22,828 nt of DNA. It comes from an uncultured Bacilli bacterium. Lineage in GTDB: Bacteria > Bacillota_I > Bacilli_A > RF39 > UBA660. A model generated the notes under the pieces. It saw only the letters and a program-made list of their open reading frames with translations, searched no databases and had not been told where the DNA came from. Made by a program: the position numbers and the translations under genes. This document shows, piece by piece, positions 1-6,300 of this stretch; the first letter of the stretch is position 1, and each line of letters starts with the position of its first letter. Where the stretch lies: the NCBI GenBank assembly GCA_947629195.1, contig CANRCS010000005.1, positions 1-22,828 on the forward strand. Reading direction: 5' to 3'.

Positions 1-87
1 TAAATCATTATTCATAAACTTCTACAATCCTTACTTAATTATTATATTATATATTTTTTTTAAATGTAAAGAAGTGTTAATAATTTA

Positions 88-116
88 TTGAAATAAAATT
101 CTAGTTATTATATAAT
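88..116 (+). promoter_or_regulatory. SigA-type promoter of tig
   Basis: TTGAAA at 88-93, a 17-base spacer and TATAAT at 111-116 form a near-consensus vegetative promoter. It is followed by a GGAGG ribosome site at 131-135 for the ATG at 144. The upstream 87 bases are AT-rich and hold nothing else I recognise. Confidence 0.85.
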
Positions 117-143
117 AATGACTGTATTAAGGAGGAATTATAA

Positions 144-1397
144 ATGGCAGAAAAAGCTAAAAATGTACATGAAATAATAAAGAAAATAGAAGGAGAACAA
201 TGGACTAAAGCAATTGATAAAGCTTTTGTAAAAGCAAATAAAAAAGCAAAGATTGACGGATTTAGACCAGGTAAAGCTCCAAGACAAATATTTGAAAAGA
301 AATATGGTAAAGAATCTTTATATATGGATGCAGTTGATATTATATTACAAGAAATATATTCTAAAGTTATTCAAGAAAGTAAACTAGAACCTGTTATTCA
401 ACCAAAAGTGGATATTAGAAGTATAGATGATAATAGTGTTGAATTAGCATTTATAATAACTACTATGCCAGAAGTTGAACTTGGAAAATATAAAGATTTA
501 GGAATAAAGAAAGAAACTGTTAAAGTTACTAAAAAAGAAGTAGAAGAAAATCTAAAAGAGTTACAAGAACAATATGCAGAAATCGTTATTAAAGAGGGAA
601 AAGCAGAAAAAGGAGATACTGTTGTTATCGATTTTGATGGTTATCTAGATGGCGAAGCATTTGAAGGTGGTAAAAGTGCGAACTATCCACTAGAACTTGG
701 TAGCAATACTTTTATTCCTGGATTTGAAGACCAATTAATTGGTGTAGTAAGTGGAGATGAAAGAGATGTAAATGTTACTTTCCCAGAAGATTATTTAGAA
801 GAAAAATTAAAAGGTAAAGCTGTTACATTTAAAGTTAAAGTACATGAAGTTAAAACAAAGAGATTACCTGAATTAGATGAAGAATTTTTCTTAGACTTAG
901 GAGTGGATGACATTAAAAATAAAGAAGATTTACTTAAAAATTTAGAGGAAGTAATAAAACACGAAAAAACTCATGAAGTAGAAAATAAATATTTTGAGGA
1001 AGTTATGGAAAAGATTTCTAAAAATACTAAAATTGATATTCCAGTAGAATTTATTGATGCAGAAGTAGAAAGATTATTTAGTCGTTTTGAACAAAATATA
1101 TCTATGCAAGGAATTACAGTAGATCTATATTGTAAATTGGCAAAAACTGACATTGATTCTATTAAAAATCAAATGAGAAATGAAGCTGAAAGAAATGTTA
1201 GATGTAGAATGATTTTAGAAAAAATTGCTGAAGTTGAAAAAATAGAAGTTAGTGATGAAGAAAAAGAAAAAGCTGTTGAAGAAATGGCTGATAGATATCA
1301 AATGACTAAAGAAGAATTAATTAATACACTTGGTGGACTAGATGTTATAGAATATGACGTAAAAATGAAAAAAGCAATAGAATTAATAACTAAATAG
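144..1397 (+). CDS. tig: Trigger factor (ribosome-associated chaperone and prolyl isomerase)
   Basis: Cytosolic chaperone that docks at the ribosomal exit tunnel and shields nascent chains. The 417-residue length is normal for the family. The ribosome-binding signature GFRPGKAP lies at residues 39-46, close to its usual place. An FKBP-type isomerase domain spans roughly residues 150-240 (GDTVVIDFDGYLDGEAFEGG, then the GSNTFIPGFEDQLIG stretch). A long Lys/Glu-rich helical C-terminal domain follows. The ATG at 144 has GGAGG eight bases upstream and a strong promoter just before it. The gene is monocistronic, with a hairpin terminator starting at its stop codon. I see no missing domain. Confidence 0.96.
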   Translation: MAEKAKNVHEIIKKIEGEQWTKAIDKAFVKANKKAKIDGFRPGKAPRQIFEKKYGKESLYMDAVDIILQEIYSKVIQESKLEPVIQPKVDIRSIDDNSVELAFIITTMPEVELGKYKDLGIKKETVKVTKKEVEENLKELQEQYAEIVIKEGKAEKGDTVVIDFDGYLDGEAFEGGKSANYPLELGSNTFIPGFEDQLIGVVSGDERDVNVTFPEDYLEEKLKGKAVTFKVKVHEVKTKRLPELDEEFFLDLGVDDIKNKEDLLKNLEEVIKHEKTHEVENKYFEEVMEKISKNTKIDIPVEFIDAEVERLFSRFEQNISMQGITVDLYCKLAKTDIDSIKNQMRNEAERNVRCRMILEKIAEVEKIEVSDEEKEKAVEEMADRYQMTKEELINTLGGLDVIEYDVKMKKAIELITK

Positions 1398-1423
1398 AAA
1401 CCTAAAATTGGGTTTCTTTTTTT
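1397..1423 (+). terminator. Rho-independent terminator of tig
   Basis: GAAACC (1397-1402) pairs with GGTTTC (1411-1416) across an eight-base loop, followed by seven T. The stem starts at the last base of the tig stop codon. Confidence 0.8.
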
Positions 1424-1530
1424 GCTATTTTAAAAAAATTGAAATTTTTTGTAGTTTTTTTATCTACATGAAATCCCAATAAAATCATAGAATAATAGTA
1501 CATAAAGATATTTGCACCTACATATGTTCG

Positions 1531-1559
1531 TTGACATAATAGTTATCAAATGATACAAT
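1531..1559 (+). promoter_or_regulatory. SigA-type promoter of the glucosaminidase gene
   Basis: TTGACA at 1531-1536, 17 bases, TACAAT at 1554-1559. This is a near-consensus promoter about 30 bases before the GTG start at 1589. Confidence 0.85.
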
Positions 1560-1588
1560 TATATTGTCATTAATTTTGAGGTGAAAAT

Positions 1589-2323
1589 GTGAAGAAAATT
1601 TTAAATAAAATGAATAATTCAGTTGTTTTATTATTTAGTAGTATTTGTGTTTTAGCGCTTCTATTAGTTGTTACTACACAAATTAAAGCAAATAATAAGG
1701 TAAGTTTATCAGAAGGGGTTTCTACAATATATACAAGCGCAAGAGAATATACTCCAGAAACTATTGTTAATTTATATGTAGAACCTAAACAAGAGGAAAT
1801 AGTTGAAACTCAAGCTCCTGAAGTAGTTGAACCAACTAATGAAGTAGTTGAAAACAAAGAAACTGTTATTGAACCAGTACAACCTGAAGTTGTTCAAAGA
1901 GTTGAAGTTTATGAAGGTATGACAATTGAAGAATTAACAGATAAATTAAATAGGTCTTTAAATTCTAATGTTGCTGGTTACGGAAATTTATTTGCAACTT
2001 ATTCATTAGAAAAGGGAGTAGACCCATATCTTGCAGTAGCGATAATGTTACATGAAACAGGATGTAAATGGAAATGTAGTTCCCTAGTTACAAGTTGTAA
2101 TAATGTTGGTGGACAAAAAGGTTCTCCATCATGTGGTGGTTCATTTAAAAAGTTTGATACATTAGAAAATGGTATAAGAGGGTATATAGATAATTTAGCA
2201 AGTAACTATTTTGCTTTAGGATTAAATACAACTGATTCAATCGCTAAAAAATATACAGGACATTCTGGTAGTGAATGGATAGCTACAGTTAATAAATATG
2301 TAGAAGAAATAAGAGCAAATTAA
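1589..2323 (+). CDS. Membrane-anchored glucosaminidase-like peptidoglycan hydrolase
   Basis: Likely cleaves wall glycan from the outer face of the membrane. The GTG start is preceded by GAGGTGA (1578-1584); an overlapping ATG two bases upstream runs straight into TGA. Residues 11-30 are a hydrophobic N-terminal segment (membrane anchor or uncleaved signal). Residues 65-105 are a Pro/Glu/Val-rich linker of the kind that spans the wall. Residues 120-244 form a lysozyme-like glucosaminidase domain: VAIMLHETG holds the probable catalytic Glu156, then CNNVGGQKG and a LENGIRGYIDNLA stretch. Four cysteines (159, 163, 170, 182) cluster around the active-site loop and could form disulfides. The gene stands alone between its own promoter and terminator. 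The fold call is good; the exact bond cleaved is inferred. Confidence 0.8.
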   Translation: MKKILNKMNNSVVLLFSSICVLALLLVVTTQIKANNKVSLSEGVSTIYTSAREYTPETIVNLYVEPKQEEIVETQAPEVVEPTNEVVENKETVIEPVQPEVVQRVEVYEGMTIEELTDKLNRSLNSNVAGYGNLFATYSLEKGVDPYLAVAIMLHETGCKWKCSSLVTSCNNVGGQKGSPSCGGSFKKFDTLENGIRGYIDNLASNYFALGLNTTDSIAKKYTGHSGSEWIATVNKYVEEIRAN

Positions 2324-2350
2324 AGATATATGAAATCTCATATATCTTTT
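2322..2350. terminator. Bidirectional hairpin terminator
   Basis: A perfect 12-bp stem, AAAGATATATGA (2322-2333) with TCATATATCTTT (2338-2349), and a four-base loop. It lies between the stop of the glucosaminidase gene (+) and the stop of the LysM gene tail (-), so it probably serves both. Confidence 0.8.
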
Positions 2351-2351
2351 A

Positions 2352-2619
2352 TTATGGTATTAAAAGTCTTTGACCAACTCTTATAGTATTATTAGTTAAG
2401 TTATTTAATTCCTTTATTTTATCTACCGTAGTATTGAATTTTTTTGCAATTCCATATAATGTATCTCCTGCTTGAACCGTGTATGTTGTAGGCATACTTG
2501 AAGATGTAGGTATTAAAAGTTTCTGTCCTATGTTTATAATGTTACTTGATAAATTGTTTAATTCCTTTATTTTATCAACTGTTGTGTTAAACTTTCTTGC
2601 AATGCCATATAGCGTATCA
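2352..2619 (-). pseudogene. Detached 3' part of the peptidoglycan-binding/LysM gene (two LysM repeats, no start)
   Basis: Reading leftward from 2619, this frame encodes two LysM repeats, LYGIARKFNTTVDKIKELNN and a near-identical copy, each ending in LLIP, before TAA at 2354-2352. No start codon or ribosome site precedes the first repeat; the frame runs back into the insertion as YIKNVSGDT. The missing front end lies 2.9 kb away: the gene at 5488-6210 breaks off at the same motif, TVQAGDT. Joining GDT of that gene to LYGIARKF here gives an unbroken protein of 316 residues, two peptidoglycan-binding domains plus three LysM repeats, with no frameshift. No decay is visible, so the split looks fairly recent. 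It is probably untranslated unless the insertion excises. Confidence 0.85.
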
Positions 2620-2637
2620 CCTGATACATTTTTTATG
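2611..2637. repeat. Left junction (attL-like) of the inserted element
   Basis: Gene-derived AGCGTATCA (2611-2619), shared CC (2620-2621), then element-derived TGATACATTTTTTATG (2622-2637). The matching inverted copy is at 5512-5527. Confidence 0.75.
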
Positions 2638-2652
2638 TAACATTTAATGTAA

Positions 2653-3135
2653 TTACTTAATATTTTTTGATACGGTTATCATCCTGGTATGATATCCATT
2701 TTTAAAATAAAAATTTTTACCTATATCATTATATCCAAATACATCAATATTAATAGTACTACAATTTTGACTCTTAAAATATTCTTCCATTTTATTAAGT
2801 AATTTATATCCTATTCCTTTATTTCTAATATTTTTAGTAATAATTAATTCAATAACTTCTCCCATGTTATTTAATCTCTCATAATCAAATTCTACTGTTG
2901 GTTTTCTTATTACTCCAATTATTAGACCTATTATTTTATTTTTTTCCTTAGCTAAATAAATTTTACCTTCATTATTTTTTACTTCATCCATATCTTTTAT
3001 ATATATATTTTCTTTATAATTATCTTTTAAAGTATTAAAATGATATGGATCAATTGATACTATATACTCTTGTAACTCTTCTAGTAATCTTTTTACATCA
3101 TTACTATACTTATCTTCATAATCTATTATTTTCAC
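2653..3135 (-). CDS. GNAT-family N-acetyltransferase
   Basis: Transfers an acyl group from acetyl-CoA to an unknown amine. The acetyl-CoA pyrophosphate-binding loop is RNKGIG (Q/RxxGxG/A type), preceded by a typical beta4 strand (EVIELIIT). FYFKNGY near the C-terminus is the usual last conserved element. I place the start at the GTG at 3135 (MKIIDYEDKY), because GAGGTG at 3146-3141 is then seven bases away. The GTG two codons upstream at 3141 is only one base from that site, though it would overlap the preceding stop. The length of about 160 residues is normal. It directly follows the 75-residue recombinase-like frame and is the last gene before the element's left end. The substrate cannot be told. 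Confidence 0.85.
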   Translation of the reverse strand: MKIIDYEDKYSNDVKRLLEELQEYIVSIDPYHFNTLKDNYKENIYIKDMDEVKNNEGKIYLAKEKNKIIGLIIGVIRKPTVEFDYERLNNMGEVIELIITKNIRNKGIGYKLLNKMEEYFKSQNCSTINIDVFGYNDIGKNFYFKNGYHTRMITVSKNIK

Positions 3136-3137
3136 AT

Positions 3138-3365
3138 TCACACCTCTGTTAATATTATACCTTTTTTATTATTAAAATTAAATACAATATCTACTTGTTT
3201 ATATTGATAAATATAAATTTTATCAATTAAATTTATTATTAATTCTCTAGTTGGATTATCTAATGATAAAAAGTCATTAATATATTTTTCTATTTGTCTA
3301 TTATCTATTTTATTTAATTTAATATTTGTATTTTTAAATATTAAATTAATTTTATATTTAACCAT
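3138..3365 (-). CDS. Small protein resembling the C-terminus of a large serine recombinase (probable remnant)
   Basis: 75 residues. The second half, NPTRELIINLIDKIYIYQ followed by KQVDIVFNF, resembles the extreme C-terminus of large serine recombinases, where a TRELI-type helix is followed by a strand ending in IxFxF. The catalytic resolvase domain, the recombinase domain and the zinc ribbon are all absent. Upstream sequence (3366-3460) holds no recombinase coding but does hold a terminator for the preceding genes. It has its own clean GGAGG five to eight bases before the ATG, so it may still be translated, and its stop overlaps the GNAT leader. Recognition is by memory of family endings, not by alignment; an unrelated small protein remains possible. 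Confidence 0.55.
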   Translation of the reverse strand: MVKYKINLIFKNTNIKLNKIDNRQIEKYINDFLSLDNPTRELIINLIDKIYIYQYKQVDIVFNFNNKKGIILTEV

Positions 3366-3414
3366 TATGATACCTCCAATAAATTCTGTGTTTATAATTT
3401 AATTTTAAAGCTAC

Positions 3415-3447
3415 AAAAAACAAAATAGGATAGGAGATCTTATTTTG
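3415..3447 (-). terminator. Terminator of the Fic-membrane protein-Nudix operon
   Basis: Read on the minus strand, CAAAATAAGAT (3447-3437) pairs with ATCCTATTTTG (3431-3421) with one mismatch and a five-base loop, followed by a T run (3420-3415). It starts 12 bases after the Nudix stop. Confidence 0.75.
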
Positions 3448-3459
3448 CTTTATCTATGG

Positions 3460-3936
3460 TTAAATTTTCCATGAATTTTTAGCAGATAATATTTGGGCTT
3501 TAAATGTTTTTCCATTTGCCCATTTTATATATTTATCTAAATCATTTAAATTAACAAATAATCTTTCACTTATTTCCCATTCTTGTTTAAAGGGTAGTAT
3601 TTCTTTTGTTTTTGCAGTATATCTTAATTGATAGTATATTTCATTATTTTCAACTACTTCTACTGCACCTAAATATTTAATATCTTTTACAGTGACACAT
3701 GCTTCTTCTAAAACTTCTCTTTTTAAAGTATCTAGTTTTTCTTCATTTTTTTCTGGATGTCCACCTGGTATAGTCCAATTATTATTTTCTTCATTTTTTA
3801 CTATCAATAACTCATTATTATCATTAAAAATATAACAATAAACTTGTGTATATTTTTCATTAGTTATTTGAAAATTCTCTCTCCATAACATTTTACAATT
3901 ATCATTTATTTGTTCATATTCTTCCATAATCAACAT
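3460..3936 (-). CDS. Nudix hydrolase
   Basis: Predicted to hydrolyse a nucleoside diphosphate linked to another group, using Mg2+ held by the Nudix glutamates. The Nudix box is GHPEKNE followed by EKLDTLKREVLEEACV. It fits GX5EX7REUXEEXGU except that the late glycine is cysteine. The metal-binding REVLEE core is intact. The length of 158 residues is normal for a single-domain enzyme. The ATG at 3936 has a weak ribosome site; an ATG three codons later (3927) is equally plausible. It sits 13 bases after the small membrane protein gene and is last in the Fic operon, ending at a terminator. The substrate is unknown. Its place beside Fic suggests nucleotide-linked substrates, but that is inference only. 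Confidence 0.87.
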   Translation of the reverse strand: MLIMEEYEQINDNCKMLWRENFQITNEKYTQVYCYIFNDNNELLIVKNEENNNWTIPGGHPEKNEEKLDTLKREVLEEACVTVKDIKYLGAVEVVENNEIYYQLRYTAKTKEILPFKQEWEISERLFVNLNDLDKYIKWANGKTFKAQILSAKNSWKI

Positions 3937-3949
3937 TCACTTTCTTAAA

Positions 3950-4381
3950 TTAGTTTGGTATTATGCTGGAATAGAAATAACCATAATATTTCTTTATTTT
4001 TCCATTAGGATAAGTTATATCAAATTGGTTTAAACATCCTATATCTTCAATGTAATATATATCACCATTTTTCATTTCTATTTTATATTTAATATGGTTT
4101 GTTGTTCCTCTTGTAATATATCTTTCATATCCTTGAATTGATATTATCTCTTGTAATTTATTCCAACCTTCTTGATTATCAATTTCATTTCCATTAAATT
4201 CATAAATTATTTTTTCATCTTTAGATACAATACCTACTTCAGAAAGTGTTTTAACATCATATATATTTATGTCTAATATATATTTAAGATTGCCCCTAAA
4301 TAATTTTCCTGTAAAGAATCCGATGAAAAATATTGAAATTATTATAAATATATATATAATTATTTTTAAAAATTTTTTCAT
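3950..4381 (-). CDS. Small membrane-anchored protein of unknown function
   Basis: 143 residues. Residues 5-25 (IIIYIFIIISIFFIGFFTG core) form one N-terminal membrane helix. The remaining 115 residues are soluble, mixed alpha/beta, and probably outside the cell. I recognise no family. A single Cys near residue 115 is not in a lipobox. The gene is 15 bases after Fic and 13 bases before Nudix on the same strand, so all three are almost certainly cotranscribed. The ribosome site is weak (GGATG). It may simply be element cargo. Confidence 0.7.
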   Translation of the reverse strand: MKKFLKIIIYIFIIISIFFIGFFTGKLFRGNLKYILDINIYDVKTLSEVGIVSKDEKIIYEFNGNEIDNQEGWNKLQEIISIQGYERYITRGTTNHIKYKIEMKNGDIYYIEDIGCLNQFDITYPNGKIKKYYGYFYSSIIPN

Positions 4382-4396
4382 TTACATCATCCAAAT

Positions 4397-5389
4397 TTAA
4401 TTTTTATAATACATTTGATTTCTACTATTAGGTTTATCTGGTACAGTTAGTTTAATTAATCCTTGATTTATTGCAGGGTGTAAATATTTATTTCTTAGGG
4501 TGTCTTTAGATTTAATGTTTAGTTTTACCATTATTTCATTAGCTGTAAGTGGAGTGTTTATCTCCATTATATCTAATAATTTATTTATATTAATTGTTTC
4601 TTCATCTATTGGAATACTAGGAATATTAAGAGCATCATCTAAAGTTTCATCTATCATTTTAAGCATAAACTCTATAAATTGCGTTGAATTTCCATTATTG
4701 TTGCAATTAGAAATAACATTATAATAAACTTCTTGATATTTGTGTATTTGAGATTCGATTGGTAAATACTCGAATATTTTTTTCCAATTATATAGTAATA
4801 TATTTTGCCATAATCTAGATAATCTACCATTACCATCGCTAAAAGGATGAATAAAAACAAATTCATAATGAAATACACTTGATAATATTAATGGATGTAC
4901 TTTTTCTTTATTTCCATTCATCCAAGTAAATAATTGATTTATTAATTCATTGACCATTTCTGGGGGAGGACACATGAAAATACATTCATCACCATCGAAT
5001 ACACCTTCATTACCTTTTCTAAATTCTCCAGAGTCATCAACAGTTAAATATGTCATAATACCATGTAATTTTTTTAAGTCTTTGACTGAGTAGGGATTAA
5101 TTTTATCTAACATTTCATATGCATTATATGCATTTTTAACTTCTTGAATATCTTTTTGTGAACCAATAACCAATTTACCATCAATTACATCTTTAACTTG
5201 ACTTATAGTCAAATTATTATTTTCTATTGCTAAAGAAGAATGTATAGAATTTATTTTTGTTTGTTTTCTTAAATATGGTTTTTTATTTAAATTAGAAAAA
5301 TTATCTAGTTTAGTAATTTTTTCAGAAATATTTGATACTCTACTTAACATTTCCTGTGTAATTTCAAATGGTGGAGTATATTTCTTCAT
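4397..5389 (-). CDS. Fic-domain protein with C-terminal winged helix (predicted AMP transferase)
   Basis: Fic enzymes usually move AMP from ATP to a hydroxyl of a target protein. The catalytic motif HPFSDGNGR (residues 181-189) is complete, with the catalytic His181. An inhibitory motif of the [ST]xxxE[GN] type is present upstream at Ser52-Glu56-Asn57, which predicts a self-inhibited class II enzyme. The beta-flap region reads FRKGNEGVFDGDECIFMCPP, typical for Fic/DOC proteins that pin the target backbone. The last 60 or so residues look like a winged helix (LTANEIMVKLNIKSKDTLRN), possibly for DNA binding or autoregulation. I start at the ATG at 5389, nine bases after GAGG; the in-frame TTG at 5395 is too close to that site. 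First gene of the Fic-membrane protein-Nudix operon. The target is unknown. Confidence 0.92.
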   Translation of the reverse strand: MKKYTPPFEITQEMLSRVSNISEKITKLDNFSNLNKKPYLRKQTKINSIHSSLAIENNNLTISQVKDVIDGKLVIGSQKDIQEVKNAYNAYEMLDKINPYSVKDLKKLHGIMTYLTVDDSGEFRKGNEGVFDGDECIFMCPPPEMVNELINQLFTWMNGNKEKVHPLILSSVFHYEFVFIHPFSDGNGRLSRLWQNILLYNWKKIFEYLPIESQIHKYQEVYYNVISNCNNNGNSTQFIEFMLKMIDETLDDALNIPSIPIDEETININKLLDIMEINTPLTANEIMVKLNIKSKDTLRNKYLHPAINQGLIKLTVPDKPNSRNQMYYKN

Positions 5390-5418
5390 TATCAATCACC
5401 TCACTTAATTATGATAAT

Positions 5419-5447
5419 ATTGTACTATTTTTTTAAATGATAGTCAA
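5419..5447 (-). promoter_or_regulatory. SigA-type promoter of the Fic operon
   Basis: On the minus strand, TTGACT (5447-5442), 17 bases, TACAAT (5424-5419), followed by GAGGTGA (5402-5396) before the ATG at 5389. It lies inside the inserted element, so the cargo brings its own promoter. Confidence 0.85.
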
Positions 5448-5487
5448 TATAACTTGCCTAAATCTTGCATAAAACTTAGCCAAATGA

Positions 5488-6210
5488 TTAAAACAAATAT
5501 TCATTATTTCCCATAAAAAACGTATCACCTGCTTGAACTGTATAAGTTGTAGTTTCACTTGAAGAAGGGCTAGGTATTAATAATTTTTGACCAACTCTTA
5601 TAGTATTATTAGTTAAGTTATTTAATTCTTTTATTTTGTCTACCGTAGTATTGAATTTTTTTGCGATTCCATATAATGTATCACCTGCTTGAACTGTGTA
5701 TGTTGTAGTATTTGTATTTTCACCACCACCACATATAGCAAGTGGGGAATATAAAGTTTCTAATGCTGCCCATGTATTTGCTCCAACAACCCCATCTGGA
5801 GTTAAATTATTATTAATTTGAAATTCTTTTACTGAATTTAGAGTTTGATTACTAAAAATACCATCTATTGCTCCATTATAATACATTAAATCTTTTAATC
5901 TTGTTTGTAAAAATTTAACATCTTCTCCTGTTGAACCTAATCTTAATGTAGGTCTTGTAGATTTTATAATAGTAAAGGGTGTTGCTCCTGTATTAAATAA
6001 TTCATTCCAAGTTGCATAATCAACTACTCCTGTTGGTGGAAGTCCATAATCTTCTTGAAAATCCATAACAGCTTCTTTAGTTGAATAATCAAAACTTCCT
6101 GTAATACTTCCACTATAAAATCCTAATTTTTTTAATTTGTCTTGCAAAATTACAACATTGTCATTTGAACTTCCTTCTTTTAACTCTTCAAAATTTTCAT
6201 TATTCACCAT
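5488..6210 (-). CDS. Peptidoglycan-binding/LysM protein, C-terminus truncated by the insertion
   Basis: Likely a wall- or spore-associated structural or targeting protein. No signal peptide is visible. Residues 8-70 and 85-150 are two peptidoglycan-binding (PG_binding_1) domains, each with DYSTKEAVMDFQ- or NQTLNSVKEFQ-type repeats and a TGVVDYATW or DGVVGANTW ending. Residues 170-215 are one complete LysM (YTVQAGDTLYGIAKKFN... VGQKLLIP). A second LysM starts with YTVQAGDT and then breaks off. The last ten residues, FFMGNNEYLF, are encoded by the end of the inserted element. The missing 86 residues lie at 2352-2619. The ATG at 6210 has GGAGG five bases away. A divergent SleC-like gene with the same peptidoglycan-binding domain shares the upstream region. 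Confidence 0.9.
   Translation of the reverse strand: MVNNENFEELKEGSSNDNVVILQDKLKKLGFYSGSITGSFDYSTKEAVMDFQEDYGLPPTGVVDYATWNELFNTGATPFTIIKSTRPTLRLGSTGEDVKFLQTRLKDLMYYNGAIDGIFSNQTLNSVKEFQINNNLTPDGVVGANTWAALETLYSPLAICGGGENTNTTTYTVQAGDTLYGIAKKFNTTVDKIKELNNLTNNTIRVGQKLLIPSPSSSETTTYTVQAGDTFFMGNNEYLF
5512..5538. repeat. Right junction (attR-like) of the inserted element
   Basis: Element-derived CATAAAAAACGTATCA (5512-5527), shared CC (5528-5529), then gene-derived TGCTTGAAC (5530-5538). The same gene sequence, GTATCACCTGCTTGAACTG, occurs uninterrupted in the first LysM repeat at about 5680-5698. Confidence 0.75.
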
Positions 6211-6300
6211 AAAACCTCCATATCTTCTATATTATATTCATTAATCTACATTATATAACATATAATTTAATGTAAATAATTATAGAGAGGAAGATTATAT

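Larger units (their letters stand above)
2620..5529. mobile_element. Integrated element, probably of large serine recombinase type, inserted in a LysM gene
   Basis: The segment between the CC dinucleotides at 2620-2621 and 5528-5529 interrupts an otherwise continuous reading frame. Its ends are inverted repeats matching at 15 of 16 bases: TGATACATTTTTTATG at 2622-2637 and, on the other strand, TGATACGTTTTTTATG at 5527-5512. Both junctions also share the 11-base direct repeat CGTATCACCTG. It carries five genes, all on the minus strand: Fic, a membrane protein, Nudix, a 75-residue probable recombinase C-terminus, and GNAT. No complete recombinase or transposase is present, so the element looks defective or dependent on an enzyme encoded elsewhere. 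An alternative is a transposon with 16-bp ends and a 2-bp duplication; the symmetry around a non-palindromic CC favours serine recombinase chemistry. Confidence 0.75.

Noticed and set aside
971..1153. Antisense reading frame inside tig
   Set aside because: No ribosome site, no recognisable domain, and it mirrors the conserved trigger factor coding region.
3950..4381. Lipoprotein call for the small membrane protein
   Set aside because: No cysteine follows the hydrophobic segment in a lipobox; it reads as a plain membrane anchor.
4500..4878. Reading frames inside the Fic gene, one on each strand
   Set aside because: They overlap the catalytic and C-terminal parts of a well-supported Fic protein and look like out-of-frame hydrophobic translations of AT-rich DNA.
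4397..5389. Fic as toxin of a Fic/antitoxin pair with the 143-residue protein as antitoxin
   Set aside because: The inhibitory SxxxEN motif is already in the Fic protein itself, and the neighbour is membrane-anchored, so a separate antitoxin is not needed or likely.
2622..5527. Element ends as a classic DDE transposon with an 11-bp target duplication (CGTATCACCTG)
   Set aside because: Taking all 11 bases as duplication would shift the inverted repeats out of register by about five bases, whereas a 2-bp core keeps 16-bp arms in register, and no transposase gene is present. I keep it as a weaker alternative.
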